A stretch of 64,000 bases of DNA. Source: Brucella anthropi ATCC 49188. GTDB lineage: Bacteria > Pseudomonadota > Alphaproteobacteria > Rhizobiales > Rhizobiaceae. The position numbers and the translations under genes are program-made. The stretch lies in NCBI RefSeq assembly GCF_000017405.1, contig NC_009667.1:1660001-1724000 (forward strand), read 5' to 3'. Shown here in pieces: positions 15,742-24,588 of this stretch. The notes under the pieces were generated by a model, which was not told the DNA's origin, did not search any database, and saw only the letters and a program-made list of their open reading frames with translations. Every line of letters begins with the position of its first letter. Positions within the stretch are counted from its first letter, which is position 1.

Positions 15742-17463
15742 ATGAATCAGTCCGTCGCCACGCCGCAATCGAAATCCATTTCCGAGCGCAAAGGCATGCC
15801 TACTGCAGGCAGCAAATATTCGCCTTTCCCGGTTCCGCAGCTCGATGACCGCACCTGGCCGTCCAAGCGTATCGAAAAGGCACCGATCTGGTGTTCGGTC
15901 GATCTGCGTGATGGCAATCAGGCCTTGATCGACCCCATGGGCCATGACCGCAAGGAGCGCATGTTCCGCCTGCTGGTCGATATGGGTTTCCCGGAAATCG
16001 AAATCGGTTTTCCGTCCGCTTCGCAGACGGATTTCGATTTCTGCCGCTGGGCCATCGAACAGGGCAATGTTCCCGACGAAGTGGATTTGCAGGTTCTGGT
16101 CCAGTGCCGCCCAGAACTGATCACGCGCACTTTCGAAGCGCTTGAAGGCGCCAAGTCGCCGATCATCCATTTCTACAATTCCACCAGTGAATTGCAGCGC
16201 CGCGTGGTCTTCGCCAAGGATGTTGGCGGTATCAAGCAGATCGCGACCGACGCTGCCAAGATGATCATGGATATGGCTGCGAAAGCGGGGGGCGGTTATC
16301 GCTTCCAGTATTCGCCCGAAAGCTTTACGGGCACTGAGCTGGATGTGGCGCTGGAAATCTGCAATGCGGTCATCGAGATCGTGAAGCCGACCGCAGACAA
16401 CAAGCTGATCGTCAACCTGCCTTCGACCGTCGAGATGAACACGCCGAACATCTATGCCGACCAGATCGAATGGATGTGCCGCAACCTCGACAATCGCGAG
16501 AACCTGATTGTCTCGCTGCACCCTCATAATGACCGTGGCACGGGCATTGCTGCAACCGAACTGGGCTTGATGGCTGGTGCCGACCGCGTTGAAGGTACGT
16601 TGTTCGGCAATGGCGAACGCACCGGCAATGTCGATGTGGTGACGCTGGCACTCAACATGTACACGCAGGGCGTGGACCCTGAGCTGGACTGCACCGACAT
16701 CAACCGGATGAAGGAAGTCTATGAATATTCGAACCAGTTGAAGATTGCCGAGCGCCATCCTTATGTCGGCGAGCTGGTCTATACGGCTTTCTCCGGCTCG
16801 CATCAGGATGCGATCAACAAGGGCATGAAGGCGCGCCGTTCGGCCAATTCGCCGATCTGGGAAGTGCCCTATCTGCCGATCGACCCGCAGGATGTGGGCC
16901 GTTCCTATGAAGCGATCATTCGCATCAATTCGCAGTCGGGCAAGGGCGGTATCGCCTATATCCTGCAGGCGGATTATGGCTTGAACCTGCCGCGCAACCT
17001 GCAGGTCGAGTTCCGCGAGATCATCCAGAACATTACCGATGAAGAAGGCAAGGAACTGCCGTCGAAGCGCATTCACGAGGAGTTCCAGCAGCTTTATGTG
17101 ACGCAGCCCAATGCCCGCATCAAGTTCGTCGATCATCACACCATGCCCGATCCGGAACAGAAGGGCCGTCGTATCCTGACCGCCGAAATCACCGATAACG
17201 GCGTGACCAAGAATATCGAGGGCAAGGGAACGGGACCGATTGACGGCTTTGTCGACGCGCTGTCGAAATATCTCGGCGTGAAGATGTCGGTCGTTGACTA
17301 TTCCGAACATTCGCTACAGCAAGGTTCGGATGCTTCGGCCATCTCCTATGTCGAAATGGCTCATCCGGGCGGCAAGCTGTTCGGCGCCGGTATCAACGAC
17401 AATATCGTCAGTGCTTCGCTGGAAGCCATTGTCTCGGCTGCCAACCGGGTGATTGGTAAGTAA
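15742..17463 (+). CDS. leuA: 2-isopropylmalate synthase
   Basis: A 573-residue enzyme that condenses acetyl-CoA with 2-ketoisovalerate, the first committed step of leucine synthesis. The catalytic TIM barrel carries DLRDGNQ (about residues 55-61, metal and substrate binding) and HPHNDRGTG (about 260), the metal-binding histidines. The C-terminal part (about 440-570) is the leucine-binding regulatory domain. Length fits the longer LeuA type found in actinobacteria and Rhizobiales. The start at 15742 has GGAGG upstream with good spacing. The Leu-rich leader and hairpins upstream suggest control by leucine supply as well as by feedback. Confidence 0.96.
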   Translation: MNQSVATPQSKSISERKGMPTAGSKYSPFPVPQLDDRTWPSKRIEKAPIWCSVDLRDGNQALIDPMGHDRKERMFRLLVDMGFPEIEIGFPSASQTDFDFCRWAIEQGNVPDEVDLQVLVQCRPELITRTFEALEGAKSPIIHFYNSTSELQRRVVFAKDVGGIKQIATDAAKMIMDMAAKAGGGYRFQYSPESFTGTELDVALEICNAVIEIVKPTADNKLIVNLPSTVEMNTPNIYADQIEWMCRNLDNRENLIVSLHPHNDRGTGIAATELGLMAGADRVEGTLFGNGERTGNVDVVTLALNMYTQGVDPELDCTDINRMKEVYEYSNQLKIAERHPYVGELVYTAFSGSHQDAINKGMKARRSANSPIWEVPYLPIDPQDVGRSYEAIIRINSQSGKGGIAYILQADYGLNLPRNLQVEFREIIQNITDEEGKELPSKRIHEEFQQLYVTQPNARIKFVDHHTMPDPEQKGRRILTAEITDNGVTKNIEGKGTGPIDGFVDALSKYLGVKMSVVDYSEHSLQQGSDASAISYVEMAHPGGKLFGAGINDNIVSASLEAIVSAANRVIGK

Positions 17464-17635
17464 TTTCAAGAGCAGACTGCCAATGAAAGGCGGCACATCG
17501 TGCCGTCTTTTTGCTTGTGGTGGCTATCAACTGTTGAGTTTCTTCAAGAGAATAGCCTCCAATTGTTTGCTTTTGAAATGTGATAACGTTTCATTTAGAT
17601 CGATTAGTGTATCCTTTAAAACTAATTGGTGTTCA

Positions 17636-18001
17636 ATGAATCGCTTTTTACTATGTGTTGTTTCGTTAACTGTTATTTCCGGATGTGCGTCGCAGGCAAA
17701 TAAAATTGAGCCAAGTTACGCATCATCAGCGGCTTATGATTCTCTTTCCTGTCATGCACTGAAAGAAGAAGGTGTTCGTCTTTCTGCCAGTGCGGCGACG
17801 GCGGTTGGGCGTCAAAACGCGGCAGCAAAAAATGATGCAATCAAAACGGGCGTCGGCCTGGTGTTGTTCTGGCCAGTATTGCTGTTCAATGAGGGAAATG
17901 GTGTCAAGGCTGCCGAAGTCGCTCGTCTAAAGGGCGAGATGCTGGCTCTGGAGCGAGCTGCAGGACAGAAAGGATGCAACATCACGTTCCGCAGTTATTA
18001 G
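17636..18001 (+). CDS. Small putative lipoprotein
   Basis: A 121-residue protein with a lipoprotein signal: a hydrophobic run FLLCVVSLTVISGC with the lipobox cysteine at residue 17. Then comes a soluble part, a hydrophobic segment (GVGLVLFWPVLLF, about residues 80-92) and a coiled helix (VKAAEVARLKGEMLALERAA). The ORF and especially its upstream region are AT-richer than the neighbours. It looks like the small lipoproteins often found in prophage or accessory regions, but I recognise no named family. A strong terminator follows at 18073-18097. Confidence 0.75.
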   Translation: MNRFLLCVVSLTVISGCASQANKIEPSYASSAAYDSLSCHALKEEGVRLSASAATAVGRQNAAAKNDAIKTGVGLVLFWPVLLFNEGNGVKAAEVARLKGEMLALERAAGQKGCNITFRSY

Positions 18002-18072
18002 AGATCAGTTGGAGCTGCCGTTCCCGGTAAGAACTGCGTAAACTTCAGGGAATCAGCCAAAGATCGGACAAG

Positions 18073-18097
18073 AAACGGCGCCTTGGCGCCGTTTTTT
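18073..18097 (+). terminator. Terminator after the small lipoprotein gene
   Basis: AAACGGCGCC (18073-18082) pairs perfectly with GGCGCCGTTT (18085-18094), and T continues to 18097. It lies between convergent genes. Confidence 0.9.
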
Positions 18098-18107
18098 ATT
18101 TGCCGCA

Positions 18108-19010
18108 TCAATAAAGAACGCGCTCGTTGAGCTTTGTTATTTTCTCGCTGGCATCGGAAACGCCGTGCTCTTCCATGAGGCATGACCAGCTGCCGTCAGG
18201 CCGCTTATCGATATTGAATATATTATAGCGGGCAGCCGGTTTATGGCCGCCGAAATTCTGGCTTGCAGACGGCACGCTGATAACAGGAATCTTGCCGTTC
18301 GGCCCGTCGATCTCGTAATGCGTGATAAGATGCGTATGGCCGTGAAGAACCAGCTCTGCACCGTGTTTGCGTATGATCTTCTGGAAACGGCGAATACCAT
18401 AGAGGCGTTTATGGGCAGGCGTTGCACCATAGATCGGCGGGTGATGGATCATCACAATACGGAAGAGCCCACGAGCGCCAGCTTCATCCAGCATTGCGGC
18501 CAGACGTTTTCCTTGTTCAGACCGGAAGTCGCCGCTCGCCATGAAGGGGGCCGTCGCACGCGCTGACGAAACGCCGATCAGCGCAACGGGTCCGCGCACG
18601 CGCATATAGGGAAATTGCGGGCGATTGTCTTTGTTGTCGATGCCGTCGCCACGCATCCACGGTTCCCATTTCCGGCACGACTTGTCGAGCGCGCCCGGAA
18701 CATAGGCATCATGATTGCCGGGAACGACCGATACATCGTCCGGACTACCCAGTTTGGACAACCAGTCGTGGGCAATATCGATTTCGAGATTGAGCGCCAG
18801 ATTGACGAGATCACCCGTCACCGCGATATGATCCGGCGTTTGCGCCTGCATATCATCAATGAGAGTGTCCAGCACGGTTCCGTGCATCGCGTTTTTGCGA
18901 TTGCGCAGCCAGTTGATATAGCCGGTGATACGCTTCGATGCCAATTCGCGATATCGCACGCGCGGCAGAGGCGAAAGGTGTATATCGGAGATATGGGCGA
19001 GACGAAACAT
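18108..19010 (-). CDS. Calcineurin-like metallophosphoesterase
   Basis: A 300-residue two-metal phosphoesterase. All signature blocks are present in order: SDIHLS (DxH, near residue 8), GDLVN, GNHDAY, HHPP and GHTHL. The layout resembles the CpdA/ICC-like and UDP-diacylglucosamine-type phosphodiesterases; the substrate is not predictable. No signal peptide is seen, so it is cytoplasmic. The start at 19010 gives MFRLAHISDIHL, the usual N-terminus; an ATG three codons earlier (19019) is also in frame. It is convergent with the small lipoprotein gene. Confidence 0.9.
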   Translation of the reverse strand: MFRLAHISDIHLSPLPRVRYRELASKRITGYINWLRNRKNAMHGTVLDTLIDDMQAQTPDHIAVTGDLVNLALNLEIDIAHDWLSKLGSPDDVSVVPGNHDAYVPGALDKSCRKWEPWMRGDGIDNKDNRPQFPYMRVRGPVALIGVSSARATAPFMASGDFRSEQGKRLAAMLDEAGARGLFRIVMIHHPPIYGATPAHKRLYGIRRFQKIIRKHGAELVLHGHTHLITHYEIDGPNGKIPVISVPSASQNFGGHKPAARYNIFNIDKRPDGSWSCLMEEHGVSDASEKITKLNERVLY

Positions 19011-19116
19011 AAGGCCCATTTACTGGATAATGCGTGAAACCGAAACCTGTTTAGCGACTTTTTGTTGATGTCATTGCTGTTTTGGATAGAGGTATATTGC
19101 CTCGCGGAGAGACGGT

Positions 19117-19572
19117 ATGCGCTTTCGTCATTTCATATTTCATACTTATTTTCTAATGCGACGCCCGATGACGCTGGGCGTCAGGGCTATTGTCTTCGAT
19201 GAAAAGAAGAATTCCGTTTTTCTTGTGAAGCATACCTATGTCCCCGGATGGCAATTGCCGGGCGGAGGCGTCGAACGTGGCGAGACCTTTGGGCAGGCGC
19301 TGGAAAAGGAGTTGCGCGAGGAGGCCAATATTGTTCTGAAAGGCCCTCCGCAGCTTTTTGCGCTCTACAAGAATGCGCATGCATCGCCGCGCGACCACGT
19401 GGCGCTTTATATATGCAGGAAATTCGAACAGACGGCCCCGCGTTTGCCGGACCGGGAAATCGCAGAATGCGGTTTCTTTCCTCTGGACGATTTGCCGGAA
19501 GGGACGACGCCGTCAACCAAGCGGCGTCTGCAGGAAGCGCTTCACGATCTGGAACCGCTTCCGCTTTGGTGA
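19117..19572 (+). CDS. Nudix hydrolase
   Basis: A 151-residue Nudix protein. The Nudix box runs from GGGVERGETFGQALEK to ELREEANI, with the usual Arg before Glu replaced by Lys; the catalytic REEAN glutamates are kept. These enzymes hydrolyse nucleoside diphosphate derivatives. The particular substrate is unknown. The N-terminal MRFRHFIFHTYFLMRRPMTLGVRAIV resembles Nudix proteins with a short lead helix before the first strand. GGAGAG precedes the ATG. It is convergent with ompW. Confidence 0.9.
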   Translation: MRFRHFIFHTYFLMRRPMTLGVRAIVFDEKKNSVFLVKHTYVPGWQLPGGGVERGETFGQALEKELREEANIVLKGPPQLFALYKNAHASPRDHVALYICRKFEQTAPRLPDREIAECGFFPLDDLPEGTTPSTKRRLQEALHDLEPLPLW

Positions 19573-19611
19573 AGGCACATTGGCTGCGCCTTCACTGTGA
19601 CATGCGTAATT

Positions 19612-20295
19612 TTAGAAGCGGTAGGTAACACCCGTACCGATCAGCCATGGATTGAGCTTGGCCTTGCCGCTGACTTCCGTGCCGCCGATCAGGGTGGCGT
19701 CGAACTTGGGCTCCAGGAACAGCTTCTTGACGTCGAAGTTCACGCCCCAATGCTCGTTGAGCATGTAGTCGAAGCCGATCTGCAGCGCGCCGCCGAATGC
19801 ATTCTTGACCTTGAGATATTCAACGCCAGTCGCATCCTGATTGTAGAACATGGTGTAGTTCACGCCCGCGCCGACATAAGGCTTGAAGGCGCCGAAATTG
19901 GTGAAGTGATATTGCAGGGTGAGGGTCGGAGGCAGAATCCATGCCTTGCCGATCTTGCCCAATCCGTCGATTGAACCGGCGCCATTGATATTGGCATAGG
20001 TCGTGCCGAGAATGAGTTCGGCAGCGAAATTATCGGTGAAGTAATAGGTGATGTCGAGTTCAGGTGTGATCGACTTCGAATAGTCGAGATCAGACCCCGA
20101 AATGCCGTTCACATAGCCGGAATTCTGGGGGATGACGCCGAGTGCGCGCACACGGATCTGCCATGGCGACAGGGCCTCCGGAATGGCCTGAATTTCAGAT
20201 GCGGGCTGCGCTACAACTGCGTCCGCAGCAAATGCTGCCGGCGCGGCAAAGGTCAGCGCGGTTGCGGCCAGCAATCCCCTCGTGAAGCGGTTCAT
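19612..20295 (-). CDS. OmpW family outer membrane protein
   Basis: A 227-residue precursor with a clear signal peptide (GLLAATALTFAAPAAFA, cleavage near residue 24). It then has an eight-stranded beta-barrel pattern of the OmpW family (WQIRVRALGVIP, TPELDITYYFTDNFAAELI, LTLQYHF, FKPYVGAGVNYT) and ends in the aromatic residue required for outer-membrane insertion (TYRF). In enteric bacteria OmpW is a small hydrophobic-molecule channel whose gene is controlled by FNR and stress. The start at 20295 has AAGGAGAG just upstream. A perfect FNR/FixK box lies about 100 bases upstream at 20390-20403. Confidence 0.93.
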   Translation of the reverse strand: MNRFTRGLLAATALTFAAPAAFAADAVVAQPASEIQAIPEALSPWQIRVRALGVIPQNSGYVNGISGSDLDYSKSITPELDITYYFTDNFAAELILGTTYANINGAGSIDGLGKIGKAWILPPTLTLQYHFTNFGAFKPYVGAGVNYTMFYNQDATGVEYLKVKNAFGGALQIGFDYMLNEHWGVNFDVKKLFLEPKFDATLIGGTEVSGKAKLNPWLIGTGVTYRF

Positions 20296-20382
20296 CTTCT
20301 CTCTCCTTAAGTCGTGTTCGGTCTTGTCAGTCTTGTTAGCCTTGGGGGTAGTGATGTGTGCAATTTGGACCGCGCAACGAAA

Positions 20383-20410
20383 CGCCCCATTGATCGAAAT
20401 CAAAGGGGCG
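20383..20410. promoter_or_regulatory. FNR/FixK-type box within a hairpin, upstream of ompW
   Basis: TTGATCGAAATCAA (20390-20403) matches the FNR/FixK consensus TTGAT-N4-ATCAA exactly. It is flanked by CGCCCC (20383-20388) and GGGGCG (20405-20410), so the whole 28-base unit can form one hairpin. On the minus strand, CAAATT (20367-20362) sits where the -10 of a class II FNR promoter would be. The unit is also downstream of the reductase gene stop at 20478. Confidence 0.7.
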
Positions 20411-20477
20411 CAAGAGATTTTGAGAGAGTGCTGATGTTCTAACAATAGTGTTGCAGGAAAAACGCAGTCCCGTCTGG

Positions 20478-21464
20478 TCAGGCTTTCGGAAACTGATCCC
20501 GGTCATGCGGCGCAGAGAAGTCGATCTCCGGTCCCGCAGGCACAATGCCCGTCGGATTGATGTTCTTGTGGCTGCGATAATAGTGGCCCTTGATGTGTTC
20601 CATGTTCACGGTCGAGGCCACGCCCGGCACCTGATAGAGCTCTCGCGTGTAGTTCCAAAGGTTCGGGTAATCGGCGAGACGACGCAGATTGCACTTGAAA
20701 TGGCCCACATAGACCGGATCGAAACGCAAGAGCGTCGTGAACAGCCGCCAGTCCGCTTCTGTCAGGCGGTCGCCGGTCAGATAACGCTGGCGCGAAAGCC
20801 GATCCTCAAGCGAATCGAGCGCCGCGAACAATTGCCCGAACGCTTCCTCATAGGCGTCCTGCGTGGTGGCGAAACCGGCGCGATAAACCCCGTTGTTGAT
20901 ATTGGGGTAGATGAAATCGTTGTGGGCATCGATTTCACCGCGCAATGCTTCCGGGTAAAAGTCGAGCGAGGCATCACCGAAATCGTTGAACGCGGTGTTG
21001 AGCATGCGGATGATTTCCGCTGACTCGTTGGACACGATTGTCTGGCGCTCTTTGTCCCAGAGCACCGGCACCGTGACGCGCCCGGAATAGTTTGGATCGG
21101 CGCGAGTGTAGATTTCATGCAAACGCTTTGCACCGTAAAGTGCATCGCCGGTGCTGCCAGTCGTGCCGTAGAAGGTCCAGCCTTCTTCCGCCATCAGGTA
21201 ATCCACGACCGATACCGAGATGACATCTTCAAGTCCCTTCAGGGCACGGAAGATCAGCGTGCGATGCGCCCACGGACAGGCATATGAAACGTAGAGATGG
21301 TAGCGACCTGGCTCGGCCTTGAAGCCGCCTTCGCCGGTCGGACCGGCGCTGCCGTCTGCCGTTACCCAGTTGCGGAATTGCGATTTAGAACGTTCAAAAC
21401 GGCCTTTCGTGATCTCGGTGTCGTACCAGACATCGTGCCACTTACCATCGACCAGAAGTCCCAT
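20478..21464 (-). CDS. Glutathionyl-hydroquinone reductase (omega/xi-class GST)
   Basis: A 328-residue cytoplasmic protein of the YqjG/PcpF family, which uses glutathione to reduce glutathionyl-hydroquinones. The catalytic Cys is in SYACPWAHR (about residue 63). GRVTVPVLWDKERQTIVSNESAEIIRML is the glutathione-binding end of the thioredoxin-like domain, and the C-terminal helical domain contains LTEADWRLFTTLLRFDPVY. Length fits the xi class. AAGGAGAAATCAC precedes the ATG. It is on the same strand as ompW and upstream of it, separated by the FNR-box hairpin. Confidence 0.92.
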   Translation of the reverse strand: MGLLVDGKWHDVWYDTEITKGRFERSKSQFRNWVTADGSAGPTGEGGFKAEPGRYHLYVSYACPWAHRTLIFRALKGLEDVISVSVVDYLMAEEGWTFYGTTGSTGDALYGAKRLHEIYTRADPNYSGRVTVPVLWDKERQTIVSNESAEIIRMLNTAFNDFGDASLDFYPEALRGEIDAHNDFIYPNINNGVYRAGFATTQDAYEEAFGQLFAALDSLEDRLSRQRYLTGDRLTEADWRLFTTLLRFDPVYVGHFKCNLRRLADYPNLWNYTRELYQVPGVASTVNMEHIKGHYYRSHKNINPTGIVPAGPEIDFSAPHDRDQFPKA

Positions 21465-21664
21465 GTGATTTCTCCTTTTGCAAAGAGAATAGGGCGAGAA
21501 CCGCCATTTTGCAGCATTGCAAGCCGTGAACAGTGCGTAACGGTTCCAAAAAGATCAGTCTAAACCGCCATTTTGAAAAAAATAGTTTTACCTTTGTCCA
21601 TTTTGGTGTAATGCAACTTCCAAATTGCGGTCATTCAAACGCCGACCGCCAAGGAGAACGATTA

Positions 21665-21788
21665 ATGGAAATGCTTTTCATCCGACGATGAAACTTGAAC
21701 CGCGCCCAAGCGCGGAATGCATTCCATTGACCTGATGGTCTCCGACTTCTCCTATTGCGATCTAAGCCCATGCAGCAGCTTGAACTGA
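21665..21788 (+). other. Chain of three overlapping micro-ORFs before the GNAT gene
   Basis: ORF 1 is 21665-21691 (MEMLFIRR), with AAGGAG upstream. ORF 2 is 21688-21735 (15 codons) and overlaps ORF 1 as ATGA. ORF 3 is 21735-21788 (17 codons) and overlaps ORF 2 as TGATG. ORF 3 runs across the GNAT start at 21770. The only good ribosome-binding site in the region belongs to ORF 1. This could be a leader that passes ribosomes down to the GNAT start, or chance; the region of about 300 bases otherwise shows no gene. Confidence 0.35.
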
Positions 21789-22276
21789 CCTACGCGCAGG
21801 AATGCCCGGCGCACGACATTGAAATCGAAGCCATCAATGCCGAAGCCTTCGGGCCCGGACGGTTTACCCGGGCCGCGCATTTCATCCGTGAAGGTGGTCC
21901 GCACGCCCTCGACCTTTCCTTCGTTGCACTGATGGGCGGCATCGTCGTTGGCTCAGTACGGCAGACGCCGGTTATCGTCGGCAAGACGCCCGCACTCCTG
22001 CTTGGACCACTTGCTGTGCGGCCTGAGTGGAAGAAGCGGGGCATTGGCGGCAAGCTGATGCGCATGTCGCTGGAAGCGGCGGAGAAGGCCGGTCACAAGC
22101 TGGTTATTCTCGTCGGCGACGAGCCCTACTACGGTCCGTTCGGTTTCAAGATGGTGCCTGCTGGCTCCATGGTCATGCCAGCATCGGTCGATCCGCGCCG
22201 GATGCTTGCCTGCGAACTCGCAACCGGTGCGCTGAACGGTGTCAGCGGCATCGTGCGCCACGCCAACCGGGCCTGA
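21770..22276 (+). CDS. GNAT family N-acetyltransferase
   Basis: A 168-residue acetyltransferase with the acetyl-CoA binding motif A (LLLGPLAVRPEWKKRGIGGKLMRMSLEAA, about residues 80-108). It also has the YYGPFGFK element seen in YhbS-type predicted acetyltransferases. The acceptor is unknown. It resembles in sequence pattern the YjhQ-type protein at 33717-34211 (both contain GDxxYYGxFGFK), so the two may be distant paralogues. The ATG at 21770 lacks a good ribosome-binding site; see the micro-ORFs upstream. Confidence 0.85.
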   Translation: MQQLELTYAQECPAHDIEIEAINAEAFGPGRFTRAAHFIREGGPHALDLSFVALMGGIVVGSVRQTPVIVGKTPALLLGPLAVRPEWKKRGIGGKLMRMSLEAAEKAGHKLVILVGDEPYYGPFGFKMVPAGSMVMPASVDPRRMLACELATGALNGVSGIVRHANRA

Positions 22277-22314
22277 TTGATTTCGTCTGGGAAGTTAGCG
22301 GAGACGCTTGTTTT

Positions 22315-22411
22315 CCCCTCATCCTGAGGAGCCGTCGCAGATGGCGTCTCGAAGGAGAGGGGAACTGAACCGGCGCTCGCCCTTGATCCTTCGACAAGCT
22401 CAGGATGAGGG
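22315..22411. repeat. Intergenic double palindrome (family B)
   Basis: It begins CCTCATCCTGAGGAGC and ends GCTCAGGATGAGGG, with GGCGTCTCGAAGGA and TCCTTCGACAAGC inside. A second, better preserved copy is at 61978-62100. This is a dispersed repeat type common in Rhizobiales genomes. Confidence 0.85.
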
Positions 22412-22428
22412 CGTCGGACGAACGCGGT

Positions 22429-24504
22429 TTACCGCCCTTCGCGATACCACATGCTGCCGAAGACGAAGAGCAGCAGGCCGAGCGCCAGGAAGCCAGAGAA
22501 CAACGGCAGGCGATTGACGCTTTTCAGCTGCGTATCCGAGGTTTCACGCAGGCCAATCCAGTCGTTGCCGCTGGCGCTACGGTTGCCACTGATTGCGGTA
22601 ATCGTGGGAACCCGGACCGAACTATCGGCACTTGCATGCACGCGATGGACCGAGCCACCGGCCGCTTCAGCGAGAGGCTTCAAACGATCCGTTGTGGAGA
22701 TACTGTCCGCAAATTCTGGCGCATCGATCGGCCCGACATGGGCCAGTGCTTCCAGATCGCCGTTTTTCACCCGGAAGATGCCGATCTCGTCCGTTTGCAG
22801 CGAACCTTCAAACAGGCCTGGCTTGCTGGGCGCAAGATTGACCTGCAATTCCTTGCCGGATGGGGTCGAGACGGTTGCAACACCCGGATTATCGCCCATG
22901 GTCTGGCGGCGGATGGAAAGGGTGCGGCCATTGCCTGAGGCGGTCAGCGCCTCTTCCTCCAGTTCCGGCTCCTGCATCAGCCAATGGGCGATACGGCGAT
23001 AGAGCGAAGCATAAGGGCCGCCGCCTTCGAAGCCGCGCGCCCAAAGCCAGCCCTGATCGGAGAGGAACATGCCGACGCGGCCTTTTCCGACGCGGTTGAG
23101 AACCAGCAACGGCTTGTTGTCCGCGCCACTCATCACTGTTTCGCCCTGTGGCGCGGTGATGTCGATGGTGCGGAACCAGCGGCTCCAGTGTGGTGGCTCC
23201 TGTTCGCTGCCATCAAGCCCGCGCGTGACGGGGTGGCGTTTGCCGATGGTCGTAAGGCGCGGATAGAACGCCTTTTCGGTCACCGCGCCGGTCGGCATGG
23301 CGGGCAGGGCGCTATAAAGCGGTGTGCGGGCAATCGACATTTCGCCTGCATATTCCGGACCGGCTGCAACCAGCAAGGCACCGCCATTCTCCACATATTG
23401 CGCAATGTAATCGTAATAGAGGAGCGGCAGCACATCGCGGTGCTGGTAACGGTCGAGGATGATGAGGTCGAACTCGTTGACCTTGTCCACGAAGAGTTCA
23501 CGTGTCGGGAATGCGATCAGCGACAATTCGTTGATTGGTGTACCATCCTGCTTTTCCGGTGGGCGCAAAATGGTGAAGTGAACGAGATCGACCGCAGCAT
23601 CGGATTTCAGCAGGTTGCGCCATGTGCGCTCACCATTGTGCGGCTCGCCGGAGACGAGCAGCACGCGCAGGTTCTCGCGAACGCCGTCCACGGTTGCGAC
23701 AGCGCGATTGTTGGTGTCTGTTACTTCACCGGGAAGCGCTGGCGTGGCAATTTCGACAATGTTCACACCGGCGCGCGGCAAGGTGATGGTGACGGGTGTT
23801 TCCTGCCCGACCTGCGCTTCTTCCTCACTGACGGTTTCGCCATTGACGCGGATTTCGACCGGCGCAGGGCTGCCGAGGTTTTTGCCTTCATCGATCACCG
23901 TAAACGACATTTCGAGCGGCTTGCCGCTGATGCCATAACGCGGTGCCTTGTTGAAGCGGATGCGGCGGTCGAATTCATCCGGCTTTCCGGTCACGAGACC
24001 ATGCAGCGGCGCATCGAAGCCGAGCGCATTCTTGTTACCTGGGATGTCGTGCACCTGGCCGTCGGTAATCATGATCGCGCCCGCGACGCGGGACGGTGGC
24101 ACATCGAGGAGCGAACGCGCCAGCGGCCCGAAAAGCCGGGTTGCATAACCGTCTTCGTTTTCGCCGGGCTTGCCTGCTTCCACCACGCGGGTTTCAAACT
24201 GCGGCATGGCTGCAAGCTGGTCCTGAACCGCCTTCAAGGCGGCATCGGTGTCGGCACGACGGCTGCCGAGTTCCTGGCTCTGGCTGCGATCCACCACCAC
24301 CGAGACCACGCTTTTCAGCGGTTCGCGTTCTTCATTGATGATGACTGGATTGAAAAGCGCGAGCGCAAGCGCTGCCGCAGCCAGCAGACGGATCAGACCG
24401 CCGCGCATCCGCAACGCAATCGTGGCCAGCACCAACAGCGCCAGCGGCACGAGGATGACAATCATCCAGGGCGTGGAGAGGAACGGTTCGAATTCGATAT
24501 TCAT
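22429..24504 (-). CDS. Membrane protein with VWA/amidotransferase-like domain, last gene of the MoxR operon
   Basis: A 691-residue protein with two N-terminal membrane helices (WMIVILVPLALLVLATIAL, LLAAAALALALFNPVI) and one at the C-terminus (FSGFLALGLLLFVFGSMW). Between them is a VWA-like start (SVVSVVVDRSQSQ), an Ig-like stretch, and a class I glutamine-amidotransferase-like fold (EYAGEMSIARTPLYSALPAMP), as in other products of such operons. The start at 24504 has GGAGGTGAG before it; a GTG at 24510 is also in frame. It is 84 bases downstream of the DUF4159 gene. The biochemical role is unknown; MoxR systems usually act as chaperones or in metal and cofactor insertion. Confidence 0.8.
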   Translation of the reverse strand: MNIEFEPFLSTPWMIVILVPLALLVLATIALRMRGGLIRLLAAAALALALFNPVIINEEREPLKSVVSVVVDRSQSQELGSRRADTDAALKAVQDQLAAMPQFETRVVEAGKPGENEDGYATRLFGPLARSLLDVPPSRVAGAIMITDGQVHDIPGNKNALGFDAPLHGLVTGKPDEFDRRIRFNKAPRYGISGKPLEMSFTVIDEGKNLGSPAPVEIRVNGETVSEEEAQVGQETPVTITLPRAGVNIVEIATPALPGEVTDTNNRAVATVDGVRENLRVLLVSGEPHNGERTWRNLLKSDAAVDLVHFTILRPPEKQDGTPINELSLIAFPTRELFVDKVNEFDLIILDRYQHRDVLPLLYYDYIAQYVENGGALLVAAGPEYAGEMSIARTPLYSALPAMPTGAVTEKAFYPRLTTIGKRHPVTRGLDGSEQEPPHWSRWFRTIDITAPQGETVMSGADNKPLLVLNRVGKGRVGMFLSDQGWLWARGFEGGGPYASLYRRIAHWLMQEPELEEEALTASGNGRTLSIRRQTMGDNPGVATVSTPSGKELQVNLAPSKPGLFEGSLQTDEIGIFRVKNGDLEALAHVGPIDAPEFADSISTTDRLKPLAEAAGGSVHRVHASADSSVRVPTITAISGNRSASGNDWIGLRETSDTQLKSVNRLPLFSGFLALGLLLFVFGSMWYREGR

Positions 24505-24588
24505 TCTCACCTCCTACCGCCGTTCGCGTTCACGATGAGGGGAAAAGAGAAGCGGGATCGGGCGATGACGTGGCTGCAAAACATCATG

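Noticed and set aside
15565..17310. A 581-codon open frame antisense to leuA
   Set aside because: leuA is a clear full-length family member on the other strand; the antisense frame shows no domain and arises from codon bias in GC-rich DNA.
20383..20410. The hairpin read only as a transcription terminator of the reductase gene
   Set aside because: No T run follows on the minus strand, and the exact FNR consensus at its core is better explained as a regulatory site; a dual role remains possible.
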